From NCBI GenBank assembly GCA_902773195.1, contig CACYDL010000185.1, positions 1 through 47,805 on the forward strand: a DNA stretch of 47,805 nucleotides. The letters run 5' to 3'. This DNA is from an uncultured Lachnospiraceae bacterium (GTDB lineage: Bacteria > Bacillota_A > Clostridia > Lachnospirales > Lachnospiraceae). Shown here piece by piece: positions 11,685-21,022 of this stretch (position 1 is the first letter of the stretch; every line of letters starts with the position of its first letter). The position numbers and the translations under genes are program-made. Under the pieces are notes generated by a model. That model did no database searches, had not been told where the DNA came from, and was given only the letters and a program-made list of their open reading frames with translations.

Positions 11685-11716
11685 GGGGACGGGCTGGCCG
11701 AAAGCTGCTCGTCCCC
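11685..11716 (+). terminator. Hairpin after rpmE, possible weak terminator
   Basis: GGGGACG near 11685 pairs with CGTCCCC at 11710-11716 around an 18-nt loop, followed only by GTTTCG. The poor U-tract makes it either a leaky terminator or an RNA-processing structure before the DUF1385 gene. Confidence 0.4.
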
Positions 11717-11811
11717 GTTTCGTATATTATGAGATTATGCCGCGGGCGCTTCTGGGGACGCGTCCGCTGTGTGCGGGATCCGCGCCGCCGCGGCATAAAG
11801 GGAGGTTGTCT

Positions 11812-12774
11812 ATGCAGAAGAATTCCGGCATCGGCGGACAGGCCGTCATGGAAGGTATCATGATGCGGAACGCCGACAGATATTCGATCTCGGTCCGGAA
11901 GCCGAACGGAGAGATCGAGACCAAGGTCGACGACTACAGGAGCGTCTGCCCCTGGAAGGGCGTGTGGAAGGTTCCCCTCCTGCGCGGCGTCGTCTCCTTT
12001 ATCGACTCCCTGGTGGTCGGCATGTCTTCCCTCATGTTCTCCGCGGATATCGCGGCGGAGGAGGACACGGACGAATCCGGGAATCCCCTGCCGGAGAAGA
12101 CCGAGGCGGAGAAGGCGAAGGACGACAGGCTCTGGAAGGTCCTCATGACGGTGACGGTGATCATCTCCATCGGTTTCTCCGTGGTGCTGTTCATGCTGCT
12201 TCCCTTCTGGCTCGCGGGCCTCATGCGGAAGGCCGGCGTGCCCGACGTGGGGGTGAACCTCGCGGAGGCGCTTCTCCGGATCGCCATTTTTCTGACGTAC
12301 ATGCTGCTGATCTCGCGGATGAAGGACATCCAGCGGGTTTTCGCCTACCACGGCGCCGAGCACAAGTGCATCAACTGCATCGAAAGCGGGATGGATCTCA
12401 CGGTGGAGAACGTCATGAAGTCCTCCCGGCAGCACAGGCGCTGCGGGACGAGCTTCCTGCTGATCGTGGTCTGCATCTCCGTCATCGCGTTTCTGATCCT
12501 CGGCCTTTTCGGGATCCGCTCGGGGCTGTGGCGCTTTCTGTGGCGGATCATCCTGATCCCGGTCATAGCGGGCGTCTCCTACGAGATCCTCCGCTACGGC
12601 GGGAGCCACGACGGAAAGTGCATCAACCTTCTGGTGCAGCCCGGCCTGAGAATGCAGCTGCTGGTCACGAGGGAGCCGGACGAGAAGATGTGCGAGGTCG
12701 CCATCACCGCCATCGAATCCGTTTTTGACTGGAGGGTGTGGCAGGGAAAGGCCCCGAAGGAGGAAGAAGCGTGA
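11812..12774 (+). CDS. DUF1385 family membrane protein (YqhQ-like)
   Basis: 320 aa. It opens with the family signature 'SGIGGQAVMEGIMMRN' and contains 'YHGAEHKCINCIESG' and 'RRCGTSFLLIV', with conserved His and Cys residues that suggest metal binding. Hydrophobic segments lie at about 110-140, 150-175, 215-240 and 245-260, so it is an integral membrane protein. Its biochemical role is not established. In Firmicutes it sits between rpmE and prmC/prfA, as here. GGGAGG at 11800-11805 is six bases before this ATG, so an upstream in-frame start at 11737 is rejected. The stop overlaps the prmC start (GTGA). Confidence 0.93.
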   Translation: MQKNSGIGGQAVMEGIMMRNADRYSISVRKPNGEIETKVDDYRSVCPWKGVWKVPLLRGVVSFIDSLVVGMSSLMFSADIAAEEDTDESGNPLPEKTEAEKAKDDRLWKVLMTVTVIISIGFSVVLFMLLPFWLAGLMRKAGVPDVGVNLAEALLRIAIFLTYMLLISRMKDIQRVFAYHGAEHKCINCIESGMDLTVENVMKSSRQHRRCGTSFLLIVVCISVIAFLILGLFGIRSGLWRFLWRIILIPVIAGVSYEILRYGGSHDGKCINLLVQPGLRMQLLVTREPDEKMCEVAITAIESVFDWRVWQGKAPKEEEA

Positions 12775-13604
12775 CCTGGCGGGAGCTGCTCGGAGAAGGA
12801 ACCGCGGCACTCCGCGGCGCGGGAATACCCGACGCCGAATATGACGCGAGGGAGCTGCTGTTCCGCGCGTCCGGGCTGACCATGACGACCTACGCCCTGC
12901 GGAGCCGGGAGGAGGTCCCGGAAGGCGCCGCGGGAGAGTATCCGGCGCTGATCCGGCGGAGGGCGGAGAGAATTCCGCTCCAGAGAATTCTGGGGACGGC
13001 GTCCTTCTACGGCCGTGAGTTCGCGGTGAGGGACGGGGTGCTCATTCCCCGCTTCGACACGGAGACCCTGGTCGAAGGCCTGATTCCGCGGCTCAGACCG
13101 GGCATGAAGCTTCTGGATCTGTGTACCGGCAGCGGCTGCATTCTGATCTCGCTGCTGCTGGAGGGACCGGAGGGCATGACGGGCGCCGGCGGGGACATTT
13201 CCCCCGAGGCGGTGGCCGCCGCCTCGGAAAATGCCGAGAAGCTCGGCGCCGACGCGGTATTTGTACAGAGCGATCTTTTTGAGAAATTCGGAGAAACCTA
13301 CGACCTCATCACCGCGAATCCTCCCTACATCCGGAGCGGAGAGATCGACGGACTCGAGCCGGAGGTCTCCGGCCATGAGCCCCGGGCGGCGCTGGACGGC
13401 GGCGGGGACGGACTGGAATTCTACAGGAGGATCGTGGGAGAAGCGCCGGACCATCTGAACGAGGGCGGCCTCCTGGGACTCGAGATCGGATACGATCAGG
13501 CCCAGGACGTCTCGGAGCTGATGGAGAGGAACGGCTTCGGGAGCATTTCCGTAAAAAGGGATCTTGGCTGGAACACGAGGGCCGTGATCGGAACGAGGAA
13601 GTAG
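12771..13604 (+). CDS. prmC: Peptide chain release factor N5-glutamine methyltransferase
   Basis: 277 aa. PrmC methylates the glutamine of the GGQ motif in release factors using S-adenosylmethionine. The SAM-binding motif [15 protein letters not shown] and the catalytic NPPY (N183-Y186, in [11 protein letters not shown]) are both present, with the usual N-terminal helical substrate-binding domain ('[13 protein letters not shown]', '[14 protein letters not shown]'). The GTG start overlaps the preceding stop codon and has AAGGAGG at 12757-12763, seven bases upstream, so the two genes are translationally coupled. Its substrate gene, prfA, follows after four bases. Confidence 0.96.
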   Translation: MTWRELLGEGTAALRGAGIPDAEYDARELLFRASGLTMTTYALRSREEVPEGAAGEYPALIRRRAERIPLQRILGTASFYGREFAVRDGVLIPRFDTETLVEGLIPRLRPGMKLLDLCTGSGCILISLLLEGPEGMTGAGGDISPEAVAAASENAEKLGADAVFVQSDLFEKFGETYDLITANPPYIRSGEIDGLEPEVSGHEPRAALDGGGDGLEFYRRIVGEAPDHLNEGGLLGLEIGYDQAQDVSELMERNGFGSISVKRDLGWNTRAVIGTRK

Positions 13605-13608
13605 CCTT

Positions 13609-14685
13609 TTGCAGAAAATGTTGGAGAAAATAGAAACCATCGCCCGGCGGCACCGGGAGATTCTGGCGGAACTCGCGTCTCCCGGAATACAGGGCGACGC
13701 CGCCAGGATGACCGTCCTGATGAAGGAACAGGCCGAGCTGGATCCCATCGTCAGTGCCTACGGCCTCTACCGGGAGGCCGAGAAGTCGGAGAGCGACTGC
13801 GCCGTCCTCCTCGAAGAGGAGGAGGACGAAGAGATGCGGGAGCTCCTCCGCGAGGAGATCGCGGCCGCCGGGGCAAGAAAAGAGGAGCTCGCCCGGGAGC
13901 TGATGATCCTCCTTCTGCCGAAGGATCCCGACGACGAAAGAAACGTGGTCGTGGAGATCCGGGCCGGCGCGGGAGGCGACGAGGCGGCGCTTTTTGCCGC
14001 GGATCTTTACAGGATGTACGTCCGCTACGCCGACAGGCACGGATTCCGGTGCGAGACCGCCTCCGTCAGCGAGAACGGGATCGGCGGATTCAAGGAAATC
14101 ACCTTCCTGATCAGCGGGAAGGGCGTCTATTCCAGACTGAAGTTCGAGAGCGGGACTCACCGCGTGCAGCGCGTCCCCGAGACCGAGAGCGGAGGCCGGA
14201 TCCACACGTCCACCGCGACGGTGGCGATCATGCCGGAGGCGGAGGAGGTCGACGTGGAGATCGACCCGAAGGACTGCCGCTTCGACGTATTCCGGGCCTC
14301 GGGCAACGGCGGGCAGTGCGTCAACACCACGGATTCCGCGGTGCGTCTGACCCATGTCCCGACGGGGATCGTGATCTCCTGCCAGGACGAGAAATCGCAG
14401 ATCAAGAACAAGGCGAAGGCCCTCAAAATCCTCAGGTCCAAGCTCTATGACCTGAAGCAGAGGGAGCTTCACAGCGAGAGAGCCGAGCTCCGGAGAAGCC
14501 AGGTGGGCACCGGGGACCGGTCCGAAAAAATCAGAACCTACAATTTCCCGCAGGGAAGGGTGACGGATCACAGAATCCATCTGACGACCCACAGGATTGA
14601 CAGCATTATGGACGGGGATCTGGACGAAGTGATCGACCGGCTTACGGCCGCCGACCGGGCGGAGAAACTGTCATCCGTGAGCTGA
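13609..14685 (+). CDS. prfA: Peptide chain release factor 1
   Basis: 358 aa. RF1 recognises UAA/UAG and triggers peptide release. The stop-codon recognition tripeptide is PET in '[13 protein letters not shown]' (PxT, the RF1 form) and the catalytic GGQ lies in '[20 protein letters not shown]'. The chosen start is TTG at 13609, seven bases after GAGGAAG at 13595-13601. The ATG at 13618 is an alternative that would shorten it by three residues but has worse spacing. It is the last gene of the rpmE-prmC-prfA run. Confidence 0.97.
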   Translation: MQKMLEKIETIARRHREILAELASPGIQGDAARMTVLMKEQAELDPIVSAYGLYREAEKSESDCAVLLEEEEDEEMRELLREEIAAAGARKEELARELMILLLPKDPDDERNVVVEIRAGAGGDEAALFAADLYRMYVRYADRHGFRCETASVSENGIGGFKEITFLISGKGVYSRLKFESGTHRVQRVPETESGGRIHTSTATVAIMPEAEEVDVEIDPKDCRFDVFRASGNGGQCVNTTDSAVRLTHVPTGIVISCQDEKSQIKNKAKALKILRSKLYDLKQRELHSERAELRRSQVGTGDRSEKIRTYNFPQGRVTDHRIHLTTHRIDSIMDGDLDEVIDRLTAADRAEKLSSVS

Positions 14686-14705
14686 ATCATCAGAGGGGGA
14701 TCGTC

Positions 14706-15629
14706 ATGGAGAAAACGGCGCTCGTTATTCTCGCCGCCGGCATCGGAAGCCGGTTCGGCGGAGGCGTCAAGCAGATGGAGCCGCTGGGACCGGGCGGAGA
14801 GATCATGATTGATTATTCCGTTCACGACGCTCTGGAAGCAGGCTTCAACAAGGTCGTGTTCATCATCAGGCGCGATCTGGACGCGGATTTCAGGGAAGTG
14901 ATCGGCGACAGGATCAGCGCCTTCACGGAGGTGGCTTACGCCTATCAGGAGGCGGAGGACCTGCCGGCCGGCTTCGCGCTGCCGGAGGGGAGAACGAAGC
15001 CCTGGGGAACCGGGCACGCGCTTCTGGCGGCAAAGGACGTCATTACGGAGCCCTTCGCGGTGATCAACGCCGACGATTATTACGGAAAAGAGGGGTTCCG
15101 GGAGCTTTACGGGATGCTGACGGCGGAACCGGACGCGGACAGCGGGAAGGAGCCGGTCTGTCTGGCCGCCTTCGTGCTGGGGAACACGCTCTCCGAAAAC
15201 GGAGGCGTGACCAGGGGCATTCTGGAGTTCGACGCGGCCGGCAGGCTCTCCGGCATCCATGAGACGAAGAACCTGATCCGCACCCCGGAGGGCGCCGCCG
15301 TGATCACGGACAGCGGCCTCGTCAAGGTGGATTCCGAGAGCCTCGTATCGATGAACATGTGGGGCTTCCGTCCGTCCTTCATCGGGCAGCTGGAGTCCAG
15401 GTTCCCCGCGTTCCTTTCGAGCCTGGAGGGGGAGAAGAGGCTGAGCGGCGAGTTCCTCCTGCCGACCATCGTCGACGGGATGCTGAACAGCGGGGAAGCG
15501 GCTGTCAGGCTGCTGAGGACAGACGACAGGTGGTTCGGCGTGACATATAAGGAAGACCGGGATTTCGTGAGGGAGGAATTCGCGAGACTGGTCGGTGAAG
15601 GCGTGTACCCATGTCCGCTCTGGGCGTGA
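14706..15629 (+). CDS. Sugar nucleotidyltransferase-like protein, substrate unknown
   Basis: 307 aa. It has the GT-A nucleotidyltransferase start 'LVILAAGIGSRFGGGVKQ' with the nucleotide-binding loop G-x-G-S-R and Lys, plus 'PWGTGHALLAAKDV' and 'FAVINADDYYGKEGF', which carry the usual catalytic aspartates. This family attaches a nucleotide to a sugar phosphate, but GalU/RmlA/GlmU-specific motifs were not recognised, so the substrate is open. It lies 20 nt after prfA with a strong ribosome site (GAGGGGG) and upstream of glmM. The neighbourhood suggests a role in sugar activation for wall precursors. Confidence 0.85.
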   Translation: MEKTALVILAAGIGSRFGGGVKQMEPLGPGGEIMIDYSVHDALEAGFNKVVFIIRRDLDADFREVIGDRISAFTEVAYAYQEAEDLPAGFALPEGRTKPWGTGHALLAAKDVITEPFAVINADDYYGKEGFRELYGMLTAEPDADSGKEPVCLAAFVLGNTLSENGGVTRGILEFDAAGRLSGIHETKNLIRTPEGAAVITDSGLVKVDSESLVSMNMWGFRPSFIGQLESRFPAFLSSLEGEKRLSGEFLLPTIVDGMLNSGEAAVRLLRTDDRWFGVTYKEDRDFVREEFARLVGEGVYPCPLWA

Positions 15630-15744
15630 CATTAGTATCATACAGGAGAAAGGTACAGGCTGACGGCTGCGAAGCAGGCGTGCGGCGTGTTCCCTCATAC
15701 GACACTGGCGGAACCTGACAAAGCATGATAGGTAGGAGATTATT

Positions 15745-17103
15745 ATGGGAAAGTATTTCGGAACAGATGGATTCAGAGGCGAGGCCAACATTCAGCTGAC
15801 GGCCGAAAAGGCATTCAAGGTGGGACGGTATCTGGGCTGGTATTACGGGACGCAGCATCCGGACGGCAAGGCCCAGGTGGCCATCGGAAAGGATACGCGC
15901 CGGAGCAGCTACATGCTGGAGGACGCTCTGTGCGCCGGTCTTACCTCCTCGGGAGCCGACGTCTATCTTCTGCACGTCACCACGACGCCCTCGGTTTCCT
16001 TCGTCGTCCGGACGGAGGGATTTGATTGCGGCATCATGCTCGCCGCGAGCCACAACCCGTTCTATGACAACGGCATCAAGATCATGAGGGCGAACGGCCA
16101 GAAGATCGAGGCGGAGATCGAGGACAAGGTGGAGGAATACATCGACGGAAAGATCGAAGAAATCCCCTACGCCCAGAAGGAAGCCATCGGCAGGACGATT
16201 GATTTCTCCGCCGGAAGAAACCGCTACATCGGTTATCTGATGACGATCCCCACCAGGGCCTTCAAGGGCATGCGGGTCGGCCTCGACTGCGCCAACGGAA
16301 GCTCCTCCGCCATCGCGAAGAGCGTCTTTGAGGCTCTGGGCGCGAAGACCTTCGTGATCAACAACTCGCCCGACGGCGTCAACATTAACCGCGGCTGCGG
16401 CTCCACCCACATCGAGGCGCTTCAGAACTATGTGACGGACAACGCTCTCGACGTCGGCTTTGCCTACGACGGGGACGCCGACAGATGCCTCGCGGTGGAC
16501 GAGAAGGGCAATGTGGTCAACGGCGACCACATCATGTTCCTCTGCGGAAAGTATCTCCACGAGACCGGGCAGCTCCCCGAGGAGACCGTCGTGACGACCG
16601 TCATGTCCAATCTCGGCCTCTACAAGGCCCTCGAGGCCAACGGGATGCGCTATGAGCAGACCCCCGTGGGCGACAAGTACGTCGCCGAGAACATGATGGC
16701 CAACGGATACGAGATCGGCGGGGAACAGTCCGGCCACATCATTTTCAGTAAGTACGCCACCACCGGAGACGGCATTCTCACGTCCCTCATGGTGATGCAG
16801 ACCATGATCGAGAAGAAGGCGCCCCTCTCCGCCCTGGCGGGAGAGATGAAGGTATATCCCCAGGTGCTGAAGAACGTCAGAGTCGCGGACAAGAAGGCCG
16901 CGCAGGCGAATGAGAAGGTGCGGGCGGCCGTCCGGGCGGCTGAGGAGGCCCTCGGAACGGAAGGCAGAATACTGGTCAGAGAGAGCGGAACGGAGCCGAA
17001 GATCCGCGTGATGGTGGAGGCTTCCGACTATGAAACCTGCGACAGGTACGTCGAGGGCGTGGTGAAAGTGATCTATGATGAAGGACTTGCGGTTGAAGGC
17101 TAA
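15745..17103 (+). CDS. glmM: Phosphoglucosamine mutase
   Basis: 452 aa, the normal family length. GlmM interconverts glucosamine-6-phosphate and glucosamine-1-phosphate on the route to UDP-GlcNAc. It begins 'GKYFGTDGFRGEAN' and has the active-site serine S102 in 'LAASHNPFYDNGIKI', the metal-binding loop 'GDADRCLAVDEKG' and the phosphate-binding loop 'RESGTEPKIRVM'. These support GlmM rather than ManB/Pgm. A TAGGAG ribosome site precedes the ATG. The 115-nt gap before it shows no clear promoter. Its last 29 bases overlap the TPR lipoprotein gene. Confidence 0.95.
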   Translation: MGKYFGTDGFRGEANIQLTAEKAFKVGRYLGWYYGTQHPDGKAQVAIGKDTRRSSYMLEDALCAGLTSSGADVYLLHVTTTPSVSFVVRTEGFDCGIMLAASHNPFYDNGIKIMRANGQKIEAEIEDKVEEYIDGKIEEIPYAQKEAIGRTIDFSAGRNRYIGYLMTIPTRAFKGMRVGLDCANGSSSAIAKSVFEALGAKTFVINNSPDGVNINRGCGSTHIEALQNYVTDNALDVGFAYDGDADRCLAVDEKGNVVNGDHIMFLCGKYLHETGQLPEETVVTTVMSNLGLYKALEANGMRYEQTPVGDKYVAENMMANGYEIGGEQSGHIIFSKYATTGDGILTSLMVMQTMIEKKAPLSALAGEMKVYPQVLKNVRVADKKAAQANEKVRAAVRAAEEALGTEGRILVRESGTEPKIRVMVEASDYETCDRYVEGVVKVIYDEGLAVEG

Positions 17104-18235
17104 AAACGAAACAGCTTCCTTTGTTCCGGGGGACGGCTCAGGCGTCTCCCGGCGTTCTGCCGTCCGGAATCCCTCCGCGCGGACTCTTTCCGTGCGGCTG
17201 GCGGCGGCCGCCGCGCTGGCGCTTGCCGCGCTGACCCTCGGCGGATGCGCCGGTTCAGAGGCGAAGAGCGCCTATCTCTCCGCGTGCGAGGCGCTGGAGG
17301 GCGGCAGCTTCGAACAGGCGGAGCAGCTGTTCGGCGAGGTGACGGAGTCCGGCTACTATCTGTCCCAGGCCTACAGAGGCCTCGGCCTCGCGCAGATGGC
17401 GGAGGCCGATTACGCCGACGCCTGCATCTCCTTTGAGAAGAGCCTTCTCTATGTGGACGGGGAGGATGACGCCTATATCCGGGACGTCAATCTCTACCTC
17501 GCCTGCTGCCGCGAGAGACAGGGGCAGGCGGACCGCACCATGGAGATCTACAACACCCTGATCAAGAAGGAACCCGACACCGAGGTGCTGTTCCTGAGGG
17601 GGAGGCTGAATCTCAAGAACGGAAACGTCAAGGCCGCCCGGAACGATTTCGACCAGGCCATCGCCCTGGGAGCCGATTACGATCTCTACATCAATATCTA
17701 TGAGGTCTACGAATCGGTGGACAAGACGGGAGACGGCGCCTATTACCTCGAGGAGGCCCTGGAGGCGGCCAGCAGAAACGAGGACGACCTGTACAACCAG
17801 GGGCTGGTGAGCTACTATCTCCAGAACTATGAGGAGGCCAAGGACACGCTGATTCAGGCGGTCAGAAGGGACAGCTCCGACAGCCGCTCGGTGTTCCTCC
17901 TCGGAAAGGTCTATCTGGCGATGGACGATATCGCGGACGCGCGCGCGGTTTTCCGCGAGCACACGGGGAAGCAGGACACCGCGGCGGCCGCCTACAACGG
18001 ACTGGCGCTGTGCGACATCGCCTCCGGCGATTACGAGAACGCCCTCCAGAACGTCGAGGCGGGGCTGGAGAGCGGCGACGAGTCCTCGGCCCAGGGGCTT
18101 CTTTTCAACGAAATTGTCATCTACGAGCAGATGAGGGACTGGAAGACCGCCCGCTCGAAGGCGGCGGCCTACGTCGGAAAGTACCCGGGGGACGAGGCGG
18201 GACTCCGCGAATACGAATTCTTATCCACGAGATGA
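17075..18235 (+). CDS. TPR-repeat lipoprotein
   Basis: 386 aa. A hydrophobic stretch 'AAAAALALAALTLGGC' ends in a lipobox with C58, so it should be lipid-anchored outside the membrane. The rest is a series of about eight TPR-like helix pairs ('AYRGLGLAQMAEADYADACI', 'LFLRGRLNLKNGNVKAARN', 'YNGLALCDIASGDYENALQ'), a protein-binding scaffold. The N-terminal region before the hydrophobic core is unusually long (about 40 residues). An internal start is possible (GTG at 17192), but no ribosome site favours it, so the tandem ATGs at 17075/17078 are kept. It overlaps glmM in another frame, implying coupling. Its partner is unknown; it ends close to the convergent NodB deacetylase gene. Confidence 0.82.
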   Translation: MMKDLRLKAKNETASFVPGDGSGVSRRSAVRNPSARTLSVRLAAAAALALAALTLGGCAGSEAKSAYLSACEALEGGSFEQAEQLFGEVTESGYYLSQAYRGLGLAQMAEADYADACISFEKSLLYVDGEDDAYIRDVNLYLACCRERQGQADRTMEIYNTLIKKEPDTEVLFLRGRLNLKNGNVKAARNDFDQAIALGADYDLYINIYEVYESVDKTGDGAYYLEEALEAASRNEDDLYNQGLVSYYLQNYEEAKDTLIQAVRRDSSDSRSVFLLGKVYLAMDDIADARAVFREHTGKQDTAAAAYNGLALCDIASGDYENALQNVEAGLESGDESSAQGLLFNEIVIYEQMRDWKTARSKAAAYVGKYPGDEAGLREYEFLSTR

Positions 18236-18263
18236 AACCCCGCGGGAGGAAGACCGTGGAATG

Positions 18264-18297
18264 AAAAAACGGGAGGATCGCTATACGATCCTCCCGT
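18264..18297 (-). terminator. Rho-independent terminator of the NodB deacetylase, stem inside the coding sequence
   Basis: Read on the minus strand, ACGGGAGGATCG (last codons of the gene) pairs perfectly over 12 bp with CGATCCTCCCGT, with a 5-nt loop holding the stop codon, followed by TTTTTT. On the plus strand the same stem is not followed by a U-tract, so it serves mainly the minus-strand gene. Confidence 0.9.
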
Positions 18298-19495
18298 AAG
18301 TTGTTCCGGAAGTGAGATTGACGCCCTTGATCCGCGCCAGCTCGGACACGGTGACGAGCCGGAAGCCCCGTGCCTTCAGCTCGGGGATGATCCGCGCGGC
18401 CGCGTTCAGCGAAGACTGGTAGATCTCATGCATCAGGATGATGTCCCCGTCCTGGACGTTGTTCATGACGGTGTTGTAGGTCCGGTCCTCGCTCAGGGTC
18501 TGCCAGTCCAGCGTGTCGATCGACCACAGGATCATCGGCAGTCCGAAGGAGTTTTCGATGACATCGCTGTTGTAGCCGCCTCCCGGCGGACGGAACAGGG
18601 TCGGGTTTTCACCGGCGGCGGCGCGGATCGCGTCGTTCGTCATCGAGACCTCGTCGCTGATGTCCTCCGGGCCGAGATGGGTCAGGGTTTTGTGGTTCCA
18701 GGAATGATTTCCCAGCTCCATGCCCGCGGCAAGCTCCCGCGCCACGGAGGAGGAGAATTCCGGGACCAGCTCCCCGATCATGAAGAAGGTGGCTTTGGCG
18801 TCGTTTTCTTCGAGGATGTCCAGCAGCTGCTCCGTGTACACCCCAGGGCCGTCGTCGAAGGTCAGAGCGACCGCGGGGCCGGTCTCCTTGACCACGGAGG
18901 GATCGTAGACGCCGTTTTCGTCGAACCAGCAGTCCTCCCCGTTGATGGTCTGCCAGCCGGTGACGGCTTCCCCCGTCTCCTCGGAGAAGTAATAGGTGTC
19001 CGGACCGTCGTCCTGCCAGCCCGAGAGCATGACCCCGTCGTACCCGAAGCAGTATTTCTTTCCGTCGATCTCCCTGAAGCCCGTCGTGAGAACGCCGTTT
19101 TCGTCGAACCACACGCGTCCGATGTCGGGCTCCTGCCATCCTGTCAGCGCGTATCCGTCGTCACCGAAGAAATAGGTGCTGCCGTCGGTGTCCGTAAACC
19201 AGCCGGTCGTCCGTTCCCCCGAGGAGTCGAGATAGTACCGGCCCTGCGAATCCGACTGCCACCCCGTGATCACCGGCTCCGGCGCGGATGACGCGGTCTG
19301 CTCCGGCGCAGGGATCTCCGCGGATTGTGGGAATTCAACGGCGGAGACCGGCGCCTCCGGAGGCGGCGAGGGCTTTCTCGAGGCGCGGTACAGGCCGGTC
19401 CCGATCAGGCATAAAGCAACGGCGCCGCATACTGCCGCGCCGAGACGAATCCTCTTTTTCCGCTTTCGCTTTTCAATGAGCTGGTCTCTTGTCAA
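18281..19495 (-). CDS. Membrane-anchored NodB polysaccharide deacetylase with GW-type wall-binding repeats
   Basis: 404 aa. A basic N-terminus and one membrane helix (about 18-36) are followed by a Pro/Ala-rich linker and six roughly 20-residue repeats at 75-200 ('TGWFTDTDGSTYFFGDDGYA', 'TGWQTINGEDCWFDENG') of the choline/cell-wall-binding type. The NodB domain (205-395) has all five motifs: TFDDGP (D214, D215), HSWNH (H264, H268), RPPGGGYN, 'SIDTLDWQ' and LMHE. Such enzymes remove N-acetyl groups from peptidoglycan or other wall glycans with a metal ion; the exact substrate cannot be told. The start is TTG, with no in-frame ATG nearby; GGGGAG and AAGGA lie just upstream. It converges on the TPR lipoprotein gene. 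Confidence 0.9.
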   Translation of the reverse strand: MTRDQLIEKRKRKKRIRLGAAVCGAVALCLIGTGLYRASRKPSPPPEAPVSAVEFPQSAEIPAPEQTASSAPEPVITGWQSDSQGRYYLDSSGERTTGWFTDTDGSTYFFGDDGYALTGWQEPDIGRVWFDENGVLTTGFREIDGKKYCFGYDGVMLSGWQDDGPDTYYFSEETGEAVTGWQTINGEDCWFDENGVYDPSVVKETGPAVALTFDDGPGVYTEQLLDILEENDAKATFFMIGELVPEFSSSVARELAAGMELGNHSWNHKTLTHLGPEDISDEVSMTNDAIRAAAGENPTLFRPPGGGYNSDVIENSFGLPMILWSIDTLDWQTLSEDRTYNTVMNNVQDGDIILMHEIYQSSLNAAARIIPELKARGFRLVTVSELARIKGVNLTSGTTYGRIV

Positions 19496-19592
19496 TCCTT
19501 ATACTCCCCGCCGGATTCCGACAGCAGGATCTCCGAAGAGAGGCTGCTCAGCGCGAGGCGGACGCGCCGGGAATCCGCTTACCCCGTGCCTT

Positions 19593-19601
19593 ATTGTAGC
19601 A
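19593..19601 (-). promoter_or_regulatory. Probable extended -10 promoter of the deacetylase gene
   Basis: On the minus strand TGCTACAAT forms an extended -10 about 100 nt before the TTG start. No good -35 is present, only a T-rich run. Confidence 0.45.
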
Positions 19602-19640
19602 CAGAGAGCGGGAAAGAAAAACAGGAAATAGTGCAAAGAA

Positions 19641-19674
19641 TGCCGCAGGTCCGGTGAACGGAAAGCCTGCGGCA
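19641..19674 (-). terminator. Hairpin terminator downstream of argG
   Basis: TGCCGCAGG (19641-19649) pairs perfectly with CCTGCGGCA (19666-19674) around a 16-nt loop. On the minus strand it is followed by TTCTTTGCACTATTTCC, a weak U-tract. It lies about 50 nt past the argG stop codon. Confidence 0.6.
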
Positions 19675-19722
19675 CTGCTGTATGGATCGGGTTTTTGAGG
19701 AATCCGCGGCGATGCCGGAGCG

Positions 19723-20961
19723 TCAGGCCTCGTAGGGATTGGAGAGCCCCACCTCGAGCATCTTCATGGCGCGGACCTTCAGCGGAAGACCGAAGAGGGT
19801 GATGAAGCCGTCCGCGTCGTGATGATTGTAGAGATCTCCCGTGGTGAAGGACGCGAGACTCTCATTGTAGAGCGAATAGGGGGACGTGGTTCCCGCCTTG
19901 ATGATGTTGCCCTTGTAGAGGCGGAAACGGACCTCGCCGGTCACGTATTCCTGGGTCACGTCGACGAAGGCCTTGATGGCGTCGCACAGCGGCGTGAACC
20001 ACTTGCCCTCGTAGACCACCTGCGCCAGCTTCTCTCCGAGGATCTTCTTCTCCTCGAGAGTGGCTCTGTCGAGCACCAGCTCCTCCAGCTGCTCGTGGGC
20101 GGCCATGAGGATGGTTCCGCCGGGCGTCTCGTACACGCCACGGCTCTTCATGCCGACGACGCGGTTCTCGACGATATCGACGATGCCGATGCCGTTCTCG
20201 CCGCCGAGGGTGTTCAGCTCGCGGATGATGTCCGCGACCTTCATCTTTTTGCCGTTGATGGAGGTCGGCACGCCCTTCTCAAAGGTCATCGTCACGTCGG
20301 TGGGACGGTCCGGCGCCTTCTCGGGGGTGACGCTGAGCACCAGCATGTGATCGTAATTCGGCGCCTGGGAGGGATCCTCCAGCTCGAGGCCCTCGTGGCT
20401 GATGTGCCAGAGATTGCGGTCGCGGCTGTAGCTGGACGCGGCGTCGAAGGGGAGATCGATGCCCTTGCTTCTGCAGTAGTCGATCTCATCCTCCCGGGAA
20501 CGGAAGGTCCAGACGTCGGTCATCCTCCAGGGGGCGATGATTTTGAGATCCGGCGCGAGAGCCCGGATGCCGAGCTCGAAGCGGATCTGGTCGTTTCCTT
20601 TTCCCGTCGCACCGTGGCAGATGGCGGAGGCGCCTTCCTTCCTGGCGATCTCCACCAGCTTCTTCGCGATGGCGGGACGCGCCATCGACGTCCCGAGGAG
20701 ATATTTGTTCTCGTAGACGGCGCCTGCCTTCACGCAGGGCATGATATAATTCTCGGCAAAATCGTCGTTGATGTCTTCAATATATAATTTGCTGGCTCCG
20801 GAAAGCCGGGCTCTCTCGTCGAGACCGTTGAGCTCGTTTCCCTGCCCGCAGTCGACGCAGCAGCAGATGACGTCATAGCCGAAGTGCTCCTTGAGCCAGG
20901 GGATGATGGCGGTGGTGTCGAGACCGCCGGAATACGCGAGGACTACTTTTTCATTTGCCAT
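19723..20961 (-). CDS. argG: Argininosuccinate synthase
   Basis: 412 aa, full length. ArgG joins citrulline and aspartate using ATP to give argininosuccinate. The ATP-binding P-loop is AYSGGLDTT near the N-terminus, followed by 'DVICCCVDCGQGNELNGLDE', 'CHGATGKGNDQIRFELG' and 'SSYSRDRNLWHISHEGLELE'. AAGGAGG is well placed before the ATG. It is divergent from argC and shares the regulatory interval at 20994-21135. No argH or argF is present in the window. Confidence 0.97.
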   Translation of the reverse strand: MANEKVVLAYSGGLDTTAIIPWLKEHFGYDVICCCVDCGQGNELNGLDERARLSGASKLYIEDINDDFAENYIMPCVKAGAVYENKYLLGTSMARPAIAKKLVEIARKEGASAICHGATGKGNDQIRFELGIRALAPDLKIIAPWRMTDVWTFRSREDEIDYCRSKGIDLPFDAASSYSRDRNLWHISHEGLELEDPSQAPNYDHMLVLSVTPEKAPDRPTDVTMTFEKGVPTSINGKKMKVADIIRELNTLGGENGIGIVDIVENRVVGMKSRGVYETPGGTILMAAHEQLEELVLDRATLEEKKILGEKLAQVVYEGKWFTPLCDAIKAFVDVTQEYVTGEVRFRLYKGNIIKAGTTSPYSLYNESLASFTTGDLYNHHDADGFITLFGLPLKVRAMKMLEVGLSNPYEA

Positions 20962-20993
20962 AATACAGCCTCCTTCTTGTTAACTCGCATTCG

Positions 20994-21022
20994 ACTATAC
21001 AGCATATGCAATTAATATGCAA
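20994..21022 (-). promoter_or_regulatory. argG promoter
   Basis: On the minus strand TTGCAT (complement of 21017-21022) and TATAGT (complement of 20994-20999) are spaced by 17 bp. The -35 and spacer overlap repeated TGCAT elements, so a repressor bound there would block RNA polymerase. Confidence 0.82.
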
